Below, piece by piece: positions 33,803-42,880 of a stretch of DNA of 61,371 bases; the first letter of the stretch is position 1, and each line of letters starts with the position of its first letter. The stretch is taken from NCBI GenBank assembly GCA_031553915.1, contig JAVBKT010000012.1, forward strand, positions 1 through 61,371, in the 5' to 3' direction. A program made the translations under genes and the position numbers. Source of the DNA: HGM13862 sp031553915 (lineage in GTDB: Bacteria; Bacillota; Dehalobacteriia; UBA4068). A model generated the notes under the pieces. That model was given only the letters and a program-made list of their open reading frames with translations. It was not told where the DNA came from and did no database searches.

Positions 33803-34345
33803 TTAATATCTCTGCCAGTTCTGGGCCATTTTTCTTACCGCCGCATAGGTTGGTAAGCCAAGGTGGGCACGGTCGCAATGAACATAACATTGGTCGCAAG
33901 GATAGTCGGGTTGATGGGATGCGGAGGCAAATGCGCTGGCTTTGTCAGTCTCAAAACTGTTCTCAGAATAGTCATTTTCGCTGATTTCGTCGTCATCGTC
34001 ATCATCTTCTTCATCGCTATCATCACTATTGTTGCCAAACATATTAAATATGTCATTGATATTACCCATATTACCGCCCTTGCCCATATTGCCAAGGTTG
34101 CTGAGCATGGAGATTGCTGCCAGAGGATTAGCTCCGCCGCTGCCGCCTAGGCCGCCCATCATGCTGCCTAGACCACCAAGGCCGCCTAAACCGCCTAAAC
34201 CACCCATCATACTTCCCAGGCCGCCTAGGCCGCCCATCATGCCGCCCAGCCCGCCCAAGCCGCCGAGGCCAGCGCTGTCGCTCTTTTTTCCGCCCAGGCC
34301 GCCTAAGCCGCCGAGCATACCGAGAATATCTTGCATACCCTGCAT
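33803..34345 (-). CDS. Gly/Leu-repeat protein with acidic linker and Cys tail, unknown
   Basis: The 180-residue protein has three parts. Residues about 10-75 are built from repeats of GLGG, GLGS and MMGG. Residues about 108-122 are a run of Asp/Glu. The C terminus has CDQCYVHCDRAHLGLPTYAAVRK, which looks like a compact metal or disulphide motif. AAAGGAGGG precedes the ATG. It has no signal peptide. Spore coat or exosporium and cell-surface roles are possible from composition only. Confidence 0.65.
   Translation of the reverse strand: MQGMQDILGMLGGLGGLGGKKSDSAGLGGLGGLGGMMGGLGGLGSMMGGLGGLGGLGGLGSMMGGLGGSGGANPLAAISMLSNLGNMGKGGNMGNINDIFNMFGNNSDDSDEEDDDDDDEISENDYSENSFETDKASAFASASHQPDYPCDQCYVHCDRAHLGLPTYAAVRKMAQNWQRY
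34121..34318 (-). repeat. In-gene tandem repeats encoding GLGG/MMGG units
   Basis: Short units of 9 to 24 bases (such as CCGCCTAGGCCGCCCATCAT) recur with small changes through this stretch. The copies keep the frame, so they expand or shrink the protein without breaking it. Confidence 0.75.
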
Positions 34346-34376
34346 AGACTTGCCCTCCTTTATACCTCATGATATG

Positions 34377-34403
34377 AAAAGGACAGACACAAGGTGTCTG
34401 TCC
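34377..34403 (-). terminator. Terminator of the ABC/HlyD operon
   Basis: GGACAGACAC pairs with GTGTCTGTCC around AAG, and the minus strand continues TTTT. It lies 33 bases past the stop of the ATPase gene. Confidence 0.88.
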
Positions 34404-34435
34404 GCAGTGAATAATGAGTTAGAAAGTTGATTTAT

Positions 34436-35524
34436 TTATGCTTTTGCAACACGAATATTAATCTCTGAATCTTTATCAAAAACATGGATATGCTCCGGAT
34501 TAAAATAAAGCTTGACTATATCATCCATTTTGATAGTGGGCACACCTTGCTGTTTGACAACAATTTTTTCTCCGTGGCATTTAAGATAAATATAAGTCTC
34601 GCCGCCTAAGCCTTCAACAACCTCCACCTGAGCTGGGATTCCCTCTGTGCCAACCTTGATATTATCTGGGCGTATACCTAAAATAACTTCCTTGCCCAAA
34701 TAAGCCCGCAGCTGTTCGGCCGCGCTATTCATCTGAATATGAGCGATTTCCATATCCAGGTGAATGCCCTCGCTATCCTCGGCAATAACTGCTGAGAGAA
34801 AGTTCATCGGCGGGGTGCCGATAAAGCCGGCGACAAAGAGGTTTGCCGGAGCATTATAGACATTGGCCGGGGTGTCCGCCTGCTGAATGATGCCGTCTTT
34901 CATGACCACAATTCTGTCTCCCATGGTCATAGCTTCGATCTGGTCATGGGTAACATAAACAAAGGTGGTGCCGAGGCGTTTATGCAGTTTGATGATTTCT
35001 GTACGCATGGAGGTACGCAGCTTAGCATCCAGATTGGAAAGGGGTTCGTCCAGCAGAAAGACTGCCGGGTCACGCACCATAGCGCGGCCTAGGGCTACGC
35101 GCTGTCTTTGCCCGCCGCTCATCGCTTTAGGCTTGCGTTTGAGCAAATCCTCAATATCGAGAATTTTGGCCGCTTCATGTACCTTGGCGCTGATTTCTTC
35201 CTTGGGCAATTTGCGGTTTTCCAGGCCAAAGGCCATATTTTTATATACGGTCATATGCGGATAAAGGGCATAATTTTGGAACACCATCGCAATATCTCTA
35301 TGCTGGGGAGGGATAGAATTCACCAGTTTATCGCCAAGATAAAGTTCACCCTCAGTGATCTCTTCCAGCCCAGCAATCATTCTTAGGATGGTCGATTTAC
35401 CGCAGCCGGAAGGCCCAACCAGGACGACGAATTCTTTATCGGCAATTTCCAGGGAAAAATTATTGACGGCAAGGACATTGCCATCATATATCTTCACTAG
35501 GTTTCTTAAACTGATGCTTGACAT
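34436..35524 (-). CDS. Sugar-type ABC importer ATPase (UgpC/MsmX/MalK class)
   Basis: The 362-residue ATPase has Walker A GPSGCGKST, Q-loop FQNYALYPHMTV, signature LSGGQ as MSGGQRQRVALGRAMVRD, Walker B VFLLDEPLSNLD, the switch histidine in VTHDQIEAMTMGDR, and the C-terminal TOBE regulatory fold of CUT1 ATPases. AAGGAG precedes ATG 35522-35524. Its 5' end overlaps the MacB-like gene by 41 bases. It is the only ATPase in the operon, so it probably drives the two permeases at 38-40 kb. Confidence 0.93.
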   Translation of the reverse strand: MSSISLRNLVKIYDGNVLAVNNFSLEIADKEFVVLVGPSGCGKSTILRMIAGLEEITEGELYLGDKLVNSIPPQHRDIAMVFQNYALYPHMTVYKNMAFGLENRKLPKEEISAKVHEAAKILDIEDLLKRKPKAMSGGQRQRVALGRAMVRDPAVFLLDEPLSNLDAKLRTSMRTEIIKLHKRLGTTFVYVTHDQIEAMTMGDRIVVMKDGIIQQADTPANVYNAPANLFVAGFIGTPPMNFLSAVIAEDSEGIHLDMEIAHIQMNSAAEQLRAYLGKEVILGIRPDNIKVGTEGIPAQVEVVEGLGGETYIYLKCHGEKIVVKQQGVPTIKMDDIVKLYFNPEHIHVFDKDSEINIRVAKA

Positions 35525-36557
35525 GTTTGATCTCCTTAACAATCAGATATATTATACAAGCGGAAGGGAATAAGGCAAAGAGAAAAATCAGCAAAACCAA
35601 CAAGGCCATCTGGTTTTCTGCCAGGCGGGCAGCGTTTTCCCAATATGGATAAGCAATCTCATTGGTTTGGATAGTACGCGAGCCAAAATGCAGCAGGTTA
35701 TCAATATTTGTCTCCAGCCCAAAGCGGCCGCTGTTTTCCAGCGCCTCGCCATGAGCGCCCAGAGGGAAGCTCTCTTTGGCGATATTTAAGGCAAAGTCAG
35801 TAATGGGGCTGGGCGCTACCATTTCATAGCAGGTAATGGCGGATTCATCCAGCTGGTACAGAGCAGTATAGGAAAGATAGACGCGGGGTTCGCCATCGCC
35901 ATAGGCCTTGGCGCTGAACTTATCTTCCTCGCGCGCGACTACTCCGGCGATATAAAAGGGGGTATTATTGATGTATAGCAGCATACCATCAAGATCAATT
36001 GAACCAAAAATGCGCCAGGCCAGCTCTTCATCAATGATTACCCGGTCTTCCATCAGATCATCACTGCTAAAATAGCTGCCGCTTTTGAGAGGCAGAGGGT
36101 GAAAAAGAAAATAATCACCGCCCACACCAAAAGCAGTGGCAGAGGCGCTGGCATAACTGCCGAGTACGGTCAGGGTGCTCTCGGCGGAAAAGGCATAAGT
36201 CCACAGTGATCCTGTGTCAGGCGCAGCCAGCGAGGCTTCTGTCATTTTGCTGTCTACCGTTTGCGCAAAGGTATAAATGCTCTCCAGCTCAGGCGCTTCT
36301 GTCTCATTGATAAAACAGGTAATTTGCGCATAGCGGAGCTCACTATCACCGGCCCAGCGCGAAATGGCCTTTTGCGCCAGCAGATTATCGGTGGCATTGT
36401 GATAGACAAGCAGGCAGATTAGCAGAGCAATCAGGCAAGCGGCATTGACAGCAAGGATAATGATGCTGCTTTTGCCAAACTTGATTTTATCCGGTTTTAA
36501 TTTTTGCCAAATATTTTTGAAATTAATTTTCGGCAGTTTTACTTTTTTTGCTTTCAC
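35484..36557 (-). CDS. MacB-like periplasmic-core-domain protein, reduced to two membrane segments
   Basis: The protein (about 357 residues) has a basic N terminus, a membrane helix near residues 35-55, a large extracytoplasmic domain of MacB-core type (SGSYFSSDDLMEDRVIIDEELAWRIFG, YIAGVV), then one helix near residues 315-340. A full FtsX/MacB permease has three more C-terminal helices, which are missing. GGAG lies seven bases before GTG 36555-36557, chosen over TTG 36572. It follows the HlyD gene by 51 bases, as MacB follows MacA, but has no MacB ATPase of its own. Confidence 0.72.
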   Translation of the reverse strand: MKAKKVKLPKINFKNIWQKLKPDKIKFGKSSIIILAVNAACLIALLICLLVYHNATDNLLAQKAISRWAGDSELRYAQITCFINETEAPELESIYTFAQTVDSKMTEASLAAPDTGSLWTYAFSAESTLTVLGSYASASATAFGVGGDYFLFHPLPLKSGSYFSSDDLMEDRVIIDEELAWRIFGSIDLDGMLLYINNTPFYIAGVVAREEDKFSAKAYGDGEPRVYLSYTALYQLDESAITCYEMVAPSPITDFALNIAKESFPLGAHGEALENSGRFGLETNIDNLLHFGSRTIQTNEIAYPYWENAARLAENQMALLVLLIFLFALFPSACIIYLIVKEIKHVKHQFKKPSEDI

Positions 36558-36608
36558 AGGCTCACTCCGCAAGCTGAGATTTTTTGTAGAGGAATAAGGC
36601 TTTACTCA

Positions 36609-38189
36609 TTAGTTTTCTGCCATCCGCACCTGCATCCCGGGGGTAATCGGCTTAGACGAGGTGGTGATCACAAAATCCTGATAGGCTGCAATACCGCCGC
36701 TAACTGCGCTGGAATTATCATCCTTGGCCAAAACCTGAACATCTATACGTCGGGCAATATAGCGGTTGCCAAGCGGGGTGTTTCTGGATTCAAGGATCAG
36801 CACAAAATCACCATTGCTATCATTACGCACCGCGCTATTGGGGACAATGGTAGCATACTCAGCGCTTTTTTCTCCGACGGAGAGAGAGAGGTTATCGCCG
36901 GCATAAATATTTTCACCGCTCAAAGTGAAATAGAGCAGGCGTTTTTTGTTGGGGTCTTCTTTATCAGGGCGAATAGCAGATAAAGTAGCCTTGATTTCAG
37001 AGGACCAATAATAGGTGCTGACATCTGCCGCAGCGCCGACAGTCAAGCGTTTTGCCTGCTCGGCAGTGACAGAAAAAGTCAGATAATAGCCCTGATCAGG
37101 GGACTCGATAATGGCGAGCGGCGTATCCACTACGCTGTCATTGCCTGCGGTAATATTAACAGCAGTGACTACGCCGGCCATCGGCGCGGTGATAGTCGAG
37201 CCGATCGCCTCGCTTTGCAGCTCATTGACCAGCTCTTGTTGCAGGGCGATCTTTTTCTTTGATGCTTCTAAGTTGATATTGGTAACAGCGCCCTCAACAT
37301 TTTGTTTTTGTTCCAAGGCGTAAACCAAATCATCAAGAGTTTTTTGCGCAGCTTGCACAGCTTCATCAGCAGTGGACCAGTTATCAAAACCGGTTTGGGT
37401 AGTTGCCAGCTGCGCCTCTTTGCTGGCCAGTTCAGCTTCAGCTTCTACTCTTTTTTCATATTGTTTATTGGCGTCCCGCATATCATCATAATCTTCCCGG
37501 GCGCGGTTATAAGTGTTCCGCAAACCAGCATACTCAGGGTCAGATGAATCAGTACTATCCAAAGCCAGTTTAGCGTCCTCAATAGCGCGTTGTTGCGTTT
37601 TTAATTTTGCCTCGTCAACATCGCTAAAACCGGTAGCTGCTTCTTTGCTTTTGTATTCGGCAATATTCTCTTTTAGCGCAGTGATATCGTTCTGCAATTG
37701 CTGCACTGCCGCGGAAGAGCTGTTAGCATAGCTGTTGCGTTTGGCAATGGCAGTATTCAGGGTATTCTGCGCATTAGTAATAGCACGCTTATCCTCAGTA
37801 TAAGCAGCAGAGGCATTAACTAAATCAATGCGGTATTGCGTATTGAGGCCATCCAGGGTCTCCTTGGCAGCGCGCAATTCTTCGCTTTCGCTATCCGCCA
37901 GGGTGAATAGCTCATCGCCGACTGCCACAGTGTCGCCTACCTTGACCAGGACTGTGGCCACTTTTCTGGTTTGCTGCAGGAGTACCTCATATACTGACGT
38001 GGCCTGCACTGTGCCTGAACCACGTATTTTTGCCGAGATAGAGCCGCTTTGTACATTAGCGCCAGCCACCTCCGGCAAAGAGCGGTTCAAAATAGTGTTG
38101 GAAAAAAAGGTTAAAACCAACATTATCGCAAGGAAGATGATGGCAGCGTTTTTGACCCATCCTCTGTTATGTATTTTCTTTTCTGCCAT
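36609..38189 (-). CDS. HlyD/MacA-type membrane fusion (adaptor) protein
   Basis: The 526-residue protein has one N-terminal membrane helix (residues about 13-32). A split biotinyl-lipoyl domain (GSGTVQATSVYEVLLQ... VGDTVAVGDELFTL and ITAPMAGVVTAVNITAG) is interrupted by a long coiled coil (about residues 90-340), then come beta-barrel and membrane-proximal domains. The coiled-coil hairpin is longer than in standard MacA. Such adaptors stand outside the membrane and join transporter parts. CAGGAGGG precedes the ATG. Here it sits in a sugar-importer operon. Confidence 0.9.
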   Translation of the reverse strand: MAEKKIHNRGWVKNAAIIFLAIMLVLTFFSNTILNRSLPEVAGANVQSGSISAKIRGSGTVQATSVYEVLLQQTRKVATVLVKVGDTVAVGDELFTLADSESEELRAAKETLDGLNTQYRIDLVNASAAYTEDKRAITNAQNTLNTAIAKRNSYANSSSAAVQQLQNDITALKENIAEYKSKEAATGFSDVDEAKLKTQQRAIEDAKLALDSTDSSDPEYAGLRNTYNRAREDYDDMRDANKQYEKRVEAEAELASKEAQLATTQTGFDNWSTADEAVQAAQKTLDDLVYALEQKQNVEGAVTNINLEASKKKIALQQELVNELQSEAIGSTITAPMAGVVTAVNITAGNDSVVDTPLAIIESPDQGYYLTFSVTAEQAKRLTVGAAADVSTYYWSSEIKATLSAIRPDKEDPNKKRLLYFTLSGENIYAGDNLSLSVGEKSAEYATIVPNSAVRNDSNGDFVLILESRNTPLGNRYIARRIDVQVLAKDDNSSAVSGGIAAYQDFVITTSSKPITPGMQVRMAEN

Positions 38190-38251
38190 AGATGAAGCCC
38201 TCCTGATAATCAGTAAATAATTGTTTGATAGTGGTAAAGTTGCCTAAAAGC

Positions 38252-39139
38252 TTAGCCTTTAACTGAGCCGGAATGAGTAATGCCTTCCACCAATTTGTCC
38301 TCGCCATGGAGGAAGAGCAGTAATGTCGGTATCATGTAAATGGTGGCGACGGCAAAAGCCACGCCTACCTCGCCGGCATTAATCGTTGATAGGTATACGG
38401 ATAGTGGTTGCTTTTCCGCATCAGGGAGCAGAATCAACGGTTGCTCGACCATATTCCAGTAATCGATAAAGACCAGGATAACAATAGAATAAATAGCGCT
38501 GCGGCATTGCGGCAGACAGACGCGGCTAAAGATACGCCATTCGCTGGCTCCGTCCAGCTTGGCCGCCTCAATCAGCGAGGCGGGGATGCGTTTCATGAAT
38601 TTTGTTAGCAAAAAGACGGAGAAAGGAGCGAAAATGCCGGGGAGAATAATCGCCCAGCGGGTATTGAGTAACCCGGTCCAATCAGAGATTAGATATTGGG
38701 GAACCAGCATCACCTGATAGGGCATGAGCATGAGAATAATATAGAGGAAAAAGAGAAACTGTTTGGCATGCCCGGTGTAGCGCGTAAAGCTATATGCTGC
38801 CATGGTGGCAATGCCTACTTGTCCGAGGACAATCGGCACGACCAGGATAACCGAGTTCCAAAACTTGAGCAGATATTCGGGGCTGCGGAAAAGCACAGCC
38901 GCGTATTGGCTGAAGCTAACCATATCCGGGATAAACTTGAGATTGACCGTCTCGGATATATATGATGTGCTGCCGCGGTTGAGCGATTCAAAAATCAGCC
39001 CGTAGTTAGCTGTCAGCTCTGTTTCGGTCATAAAAGAATTGGTGATAGTGAGCACTGTTGGCAGGAGAAAGGTGACCGCAAAGAAGGCAGCCAGCAGAGT
39101 GAGGGCAGTGCGGCCCAGATAACGTTTTTTGCCGATCAT
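38252..39139 (-). CDS. CUT1 sugar ABC transporter permease (MalG/MsmG class)
   Basis: The 295-residue permease has about six membrane helices and the EAA loop (EAAKLDGASEWRIFSRVCLPQCRS) that docks on the ATPase. An unusually long loop after the first helix (about 70 residues, including RGSTSYISETVNLKF) faces outside. The start overlaps the stop of the other permease gene by four bases, so the pair is coupled. Confidence 0.92.
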   Translation of the reverse strand: MIGKKRYLGRTALTLLAAFFAVTFLLPTVLTITNSFMTETELTANYGLIFESLNRGSTSYISETVNLKFIPDMVSFSQYAAVLFRSPEYLLKFWNSVILVVPIVLGQVGIATMAAYSFTRYTGHAKQFLFFLYIILMLMPYQVMLVPQYLISDWTGLLNTRWAIILPGIFAPFSVFLLTKFMKRIPASLIEAAKLDGASEWRIFSRVCLPQCRSAIYSIVILVFIDYWNMVEQPLILLPDAEKQPLSVYLSTINAGEVGVAFAVATIYMIPTLLLFLHGEDKLVEGITHSGSVKG

Positions 39140-40116
39140 CCTTCCACATCCTTCCCAAAGCGGTTCTCAATGAAAAAGAGAAGAGCAATAATAATCACCA
39201 TCGCAATCGCCATCACAATGGCAGCTGAACTCAGCCGCTGATAATCGAGTGAGTTAAAAGTATTGTTCATGAAATGTTGCAGCATATATAATCCCCCATA
39301 AGGATAATCACCGGTGAGCAAATAGACTTCACGGAAAACCTTAAAGGAGTTAATCAGCGAAAGAATAGTAACAAACAGGATAGTTGGCGAGAGAAAACGC
39401 AGCTTAATCTGCACAAATTTGAACCAGGGGCTGGCGCCCTCCATATCGGCAACTTCCAGCAGATCGCGGGGAATATTGGCCAGGGAGGCCATAAAAAGAA
39501 TCATGTTGTAGCCAAGGTTTTTCCATAAAAAGAGAATAATAACTATCCATTGATTATAATCCGATTTGAACCAGTCAACCCCGCTTAAGCCAAGGGTGGT
39601 TAAAAAGGAATTTAAGGCGCCGTTATCATGGAAAATAACCTGCCAGATTAGAACAACAGAAGCCACCGGCACCATCATCGGTGAGAGGAAAAAAGTGCGG
39701 AACTGGCTTTTGAGCGGAATACGCGTTTCCAAAAGCACTGCCAAAGCCAGGGCCAGAATTACTGCCAGCGGCACGGCAATGGCGGAAAAAGTGCCGGTAT
39801 TTGTCAGAGCATCTTTGAAGGCCTGGTTGTGGAAAAGGTTGATATAATTATCAAGCCAGACAAAGTTGTGATTGATAGGGCTGTCGATAAAAGAATAATA
39901 GAGCACTACGCCCATGGGGATGATAAAGAAAAGGCCTACCCCTAAGAGGCTCGGCCAAAGAAAAGCAGAGCCTCTTAGATGGTCTTTTTGCATCATAGTC
40001 AAGTTTTTGGGGTTTAAGCTTTTGCCAGCCAGCTTTTTGCTTGCTTTTTTATCAGGACTACCCTCTGCGGGCAGCGCTTTTTGGTCGGCTGACTTTTTGA
40101 AGGGGGATTTCATCAT
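39136..40116 (-). CDS. CUT1 sugar ABC transporter permease (MalF/MsmF class)
   Basis: The 326-residue permease has a hydrophilic Lys-rich N-terminal tail of about 50 residues (KKSADQKALPAEGSPDKKASKK), six membrane helices, and the EAA-type loop (EVADMEGASPWFKFVQIKLRFLSPT). With the next gene it forms the heterodimeric channel of the importer. The tail is longer than usual. No strong ribosome site is seen, and ATG 40116 or 40113 may be used. Confidence 0.92.
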   Translation of the reverse strand: MMKSPFKKSADQKALPAEGSPDKKASKKLAGKSLNPKNLTMMQKDHLRGSAFLWPSLLGVGLFFIIPMGVVLYYSFIDSPINHNFVWLDNYINLFHNQAFKDALTNTGTFSAIAVPLAVILALALAVLLETRIPLKSQFRTFFLSPMMVPVASVVLIWQVIFHDNGALNSFLTTLGLSGVDWFKSDYNQWIVIILFLWKNLGYNMILFMASLANIPRDLLEVADMEGASPWFKFVQIKLRFLSPTILFVTILSLINSFKVFREVYLLTGDYPYGGLYMLQHFMNNTFNSLDYQRLSSAAIVMAIAMVIIIALLFFIENRFGKDVEG

Positions 40117-40168
40117 ATATTACCAGCTTTATCAAAAAATAGTGAGACTGGAGCAGTAAAAAGCAAGA

Positions 40169-42514
40169 TTAGCTTTGCTCACTGACATAGGTGCCGATGC
40201 GGCTTTGAATAACCTTTGCTGTTGCTTCAGCAGTCTTTTTGCCGGCAAAGAAGGGAGCAGCCTCTTCCATGATAATATCAATAATCGATTGGTCGTAGTT
40301 GGCAGTGTGGTCGATTTTGCTAATCAAAGAATTGATAGCGTCAATATCTTTTTGCGTTATCTCGGGCATATTATATTCTTCCGGGCCGCCCGCATAAGCG
40401 CGGTCAACAATTACACTGCCGCCGCTGCTTTCATCGTCAGTTTTTAAAGCGTCAGCCGCCTTTTGTTCAAAAACAGCTTTGTTGGTAGGCAGGCCCCACC
40501 AGATATGCTCTTCCTGATATTCTTCGGTAAGAATGGTGCGGACAAATTGCCAGGCAGCGTCTTTATGGGCGCTCTTAGAAGAAATAGCTAAGCCGTTTTC
40601 CACATAGAACACGCTGCCAATACTGGTTCTGCTGGGGAAGCCGATAAAAGTTACCGGTTCGTTAAAAGAGGAAACATAATAAGGCATATCGTCAAAGGAA
40701 TAAATATTCATCAACGAGAGCATCATTTTGCCTTCTCTGATCAGGGTTTGGTCATCAATATATTCTTCTTGGTAATAGGTTTCCCAGTCAATGTTTTCCC
40801 AATCTAATGGTTCGGGAGCTGTCTTGCAGAATTCCAGCAGTTTGATAAATTCTTCATTATCAAAGGAGCAGGTGGCAGTGGACCAATCAACATAGTCGTC
40901 AATATTCATCGCGCAGATGTATTGCAGCAGTGAATTTTTATCCATATTGGGGCCAAAAGCGGTGCATCCTTCCGGCATGGTTGCCAAAGCAGCGTTCAGC
41001 TCATCAATAGTCCAGCCCGGCTCTTCGCCAACAATGCGGCTGGCGCCAAGCACCGAGAGTATACCAAAATTAGAGGTAACAGCAGGCAGCATATCGCCAA
41101 CACGGCTGGCGTCAAAAACATCAGTGATAAAAGCATCCATGCCGCCCAGGTCAGTATCGTTTTCGATATAAGGGGTGAGGTCTTCCACCAGTCCCTTGGC
41201 TGCATATTGCTTAATTGGCAGCTGTGAGGTCAATAAGATATCCGGAATTTTGCCGGAAATAATTTCCGTATTCAGCTTGGTCAGCCCGGCAGAATAATCT
41301 TCCTCTGTATTATAGCTGGAATAGTCTTTAAGCTGAATACGGTATTCTTGATTGGTTTTATTAAAATTGACTACTCCTACGCGGATGGACTGATCAGGAT
41401 AAAGACAGGCCAGAGTAATAATTTCCCGCTCCGGCATCTCAGAACGCGGGGTTTTGGTGAGCATAGCCAGTTCATATTTGCTTTCACCGCTATAAGAATA
41501 GGAATAAAGACCGCAGAGGATTTGCTGATCACTGAGAGGGATCACAAAAGAAGGATCTCCTGAAATATCAGCATCAACCCAATTGACCAGCTGTTCACCG
41601 CTCTGTTTTTTGATGTTATAGCCACAAAAGTTGCTGCTATCAGTATAATAGAAATCATATTCGCCGGAGCCTGCATAAAGAGTATTGATATTATATGGTA
41701 AGGGTACGGTTGTTCCCCATTTTTTCCCGGCAGTATCAACAGTTTTTAATTCCTGGCCGTTGTTACCATAGCTCAAGATGGCAGTGGTTCCATCAGCCAG
41801 GGTAATCATATTATATGAATAGTTATCCAAAGGCAGTTCAAAGTCCTTATTGCCATCGGCGCTCAGCACATATATCGCATTTTCGCCGTCAGATAGGTAG
41901 ATATAACCATCAACACCAATAAGAAAATTTTGGATATAGAAATATTCCTTGCCTTCCCCCAGCTTGCTTATATCAATGCTGCTAATTTCCGCGCCGGTTG
42001 TGTCCAGCTTACGCAAGAGATAGCTCTGGCCGTCACTCATATAGATATCGCCTTCCCAATGATAAGCGGAGGCGCTTTCCAATACCCAGAGATTGCCTTC
42101 CTTATCCACGGTAATGTTTTGCAAATAGACATCAGCTTCTTTGCCTTCGACACTGGTCGCTAATTGATAATTTTCCAGGCGCGCAAAGCCGGTGCCATCA
42201 GTTTTCATTTTACAAAGAGAATAACCATAAGTATCATACATGCCCTCATAATAATCAGCTGAGCCGGGCTGAGGGTCGCCCTCTGCGGGCTCTATCTCGC
42301 CGGTTTTGGCATAAGTAGAGAAATAAATGGTGTCTTTGCCGTCAAAAAAAGTAGTTGAAATATCCGTGATTTCCTTTGGCAAATCTATGTATTTTGGCAT
42401 ATAGACATATTCTGAAACAGGACCGCCGTCATCCTCACCGCAAGCAGCCAATAAGCAGGCGCTGATAATCAGGATGATAGTGATACAGATGAGAGCTTTC
42501 GTTCTTTTCTTCAT
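40169..42514 (-). CDS. Lipoprotein: beta-propeller-like domain fused to an ABC solute-binding domain
   Basis: The 781-residue protein has a lipoprotein signal (LIISACLLAAC, lipobox Cys near residue 23). About residues 40-390 contain repeats such as DKEGNLWVLES, GVDGYIYLSDGENAIYVLSADGN and LADGTTAILSYGNNG, typical of a WD40/NHL-like propeller. About residues 400-781 resemble a family 1 (MalE-like) binding protein, with FPSRTSIGSVFYVENGLAISSKSAHKDAAWQFVR near the end. AAGGAG is eight bases before ATG 42512-42514. It is the first gene of the operon. Its ligand is unknown, presumably a carbohydrate. Confidence 0.85.
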   Translation of the reverse strand: MKKRTKALICITIILIISACLLAACGEDDGGPVSEYVYMPKYIDLPKEITDISTTFFDGKDTIYFSTYAKTGEIEPAEGDPQPGSADYYEGMYDTYGYSLCKMKTDGTGFARLENYQLATSVEGKEADVYLQNITVDKEGNLWVLESASAYHWEGDIYMSDGQSYLLRKLDTTGAEISSIDISKLGEGKEYFYIQNFLIGVDGYIYLSDGENAIYVLSADGNKDFELPLDNYSYNMITLADGTTAILSYGNNGQELKTVDTAGKKWGTTVPLPYNINTLYAGSGEYDFYYTDSSNFCGYNIKKQSGEQLVNWVDADISGDPSFVIPLSDQQILCGLYSYSYSGESKYELAMLTKTPRSEMPEREIITLACLYPDQSIRVGVVNFNKTNQEYRIQLKDYSSYNTEEDYSAGLTKLNTEIISGKIPDILLTSQLPIKQYAAKGLVEDLTPYIENDTDLGGMDAFITDVFDASRVGDMLPAVTSNFGILSVLGASRIVGEEPGWTIDELNAALATMPEGCTAFGPNMDKNSLLQYICAMNIDDYVDWSTATCSFDNEEFIKLLEFCKTAPEPLDWENIDWETYYQEEYIDDQTLIREGKMMLSLMNIYSFDDMPYYVSSFNEPVTFIGFPSRTSIGSVFYVENGLAISSKSAHKDAAWQFVRTILTEEYQEEHIWWGLPTNKAVFEQKAADALKTDDESSGGSVIVDRAYAGGPEEYNMPEITQKDIDAINSLISKIDHTANYDQSIIDIIMEEAAPFFAGKKTAEATAKVIQSRIGTYVSEQS

Positions 42515-42703
42515 AGTTAGACTCCTTTTTTGTTTTCTCCAAGATAGATCCATGACCGCACAAATTATTATCATTTTCCAAACTGCAGCCAAAACCAAAG
42601 CGAGGGCAAAAAAATTTTGGGCCGGGCATTAGTATTGGCTGATAATTTAGCAGATAAAACTTACTCTTAAAAATAGGCCCGCGAAAGGAGATCGGGCAGA
42701 TAC

Positions 42704-42728
42704 ACTGTACTAATTAGCTTAATACAGT
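42704..42728. promoter_or_regulatory. 25-bp palindromic operator at the operon start site
   Basis: ACTGTACTAA and TTAATACAGT are inverted copies (one mismatch) around TTAGC. The predicted transcription start (near 42726) falls inside it, a position suited to repression. No regulator gene lies nearby. 42515-42703 is otherwise an untranslated leader with no gene. Confidence 0.65.
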
Positions 42729-42732
42729 AGCA

Positions 42733-42761
42733 ACTTTATCACAACGGACCTTCCCTGTCAA
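42733..42761 (-). promoter_or_regulatory. Sigma-A promoter of the ABC/HlyD operon
   Basis: On the minus strand TTGACA (42756-42761) and TAAAGT (42733-42738) have a 17-base spacer. It lies about 220 bases before the lipoprotein gene and overlaps the operator region. Confidence 0.82.
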
Positions 42762-42880
42762 CGGTAAAATAGGGCTATCGGGCAAAATTAATCATTTCTT
42801 AATTGTTTATGCTGATTTTATTATAAAAATGAGCAAAAGGCTTAAGAATGTGCCTTAACGACAATGGCTAACGACAACAC

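Noticed and set aside
34121..34318. CRISPR-like regular repeats
   Set aside because: The repeats are short, contiguous and in frame within a Gly-rich gene, with no unique spacers of constant length.
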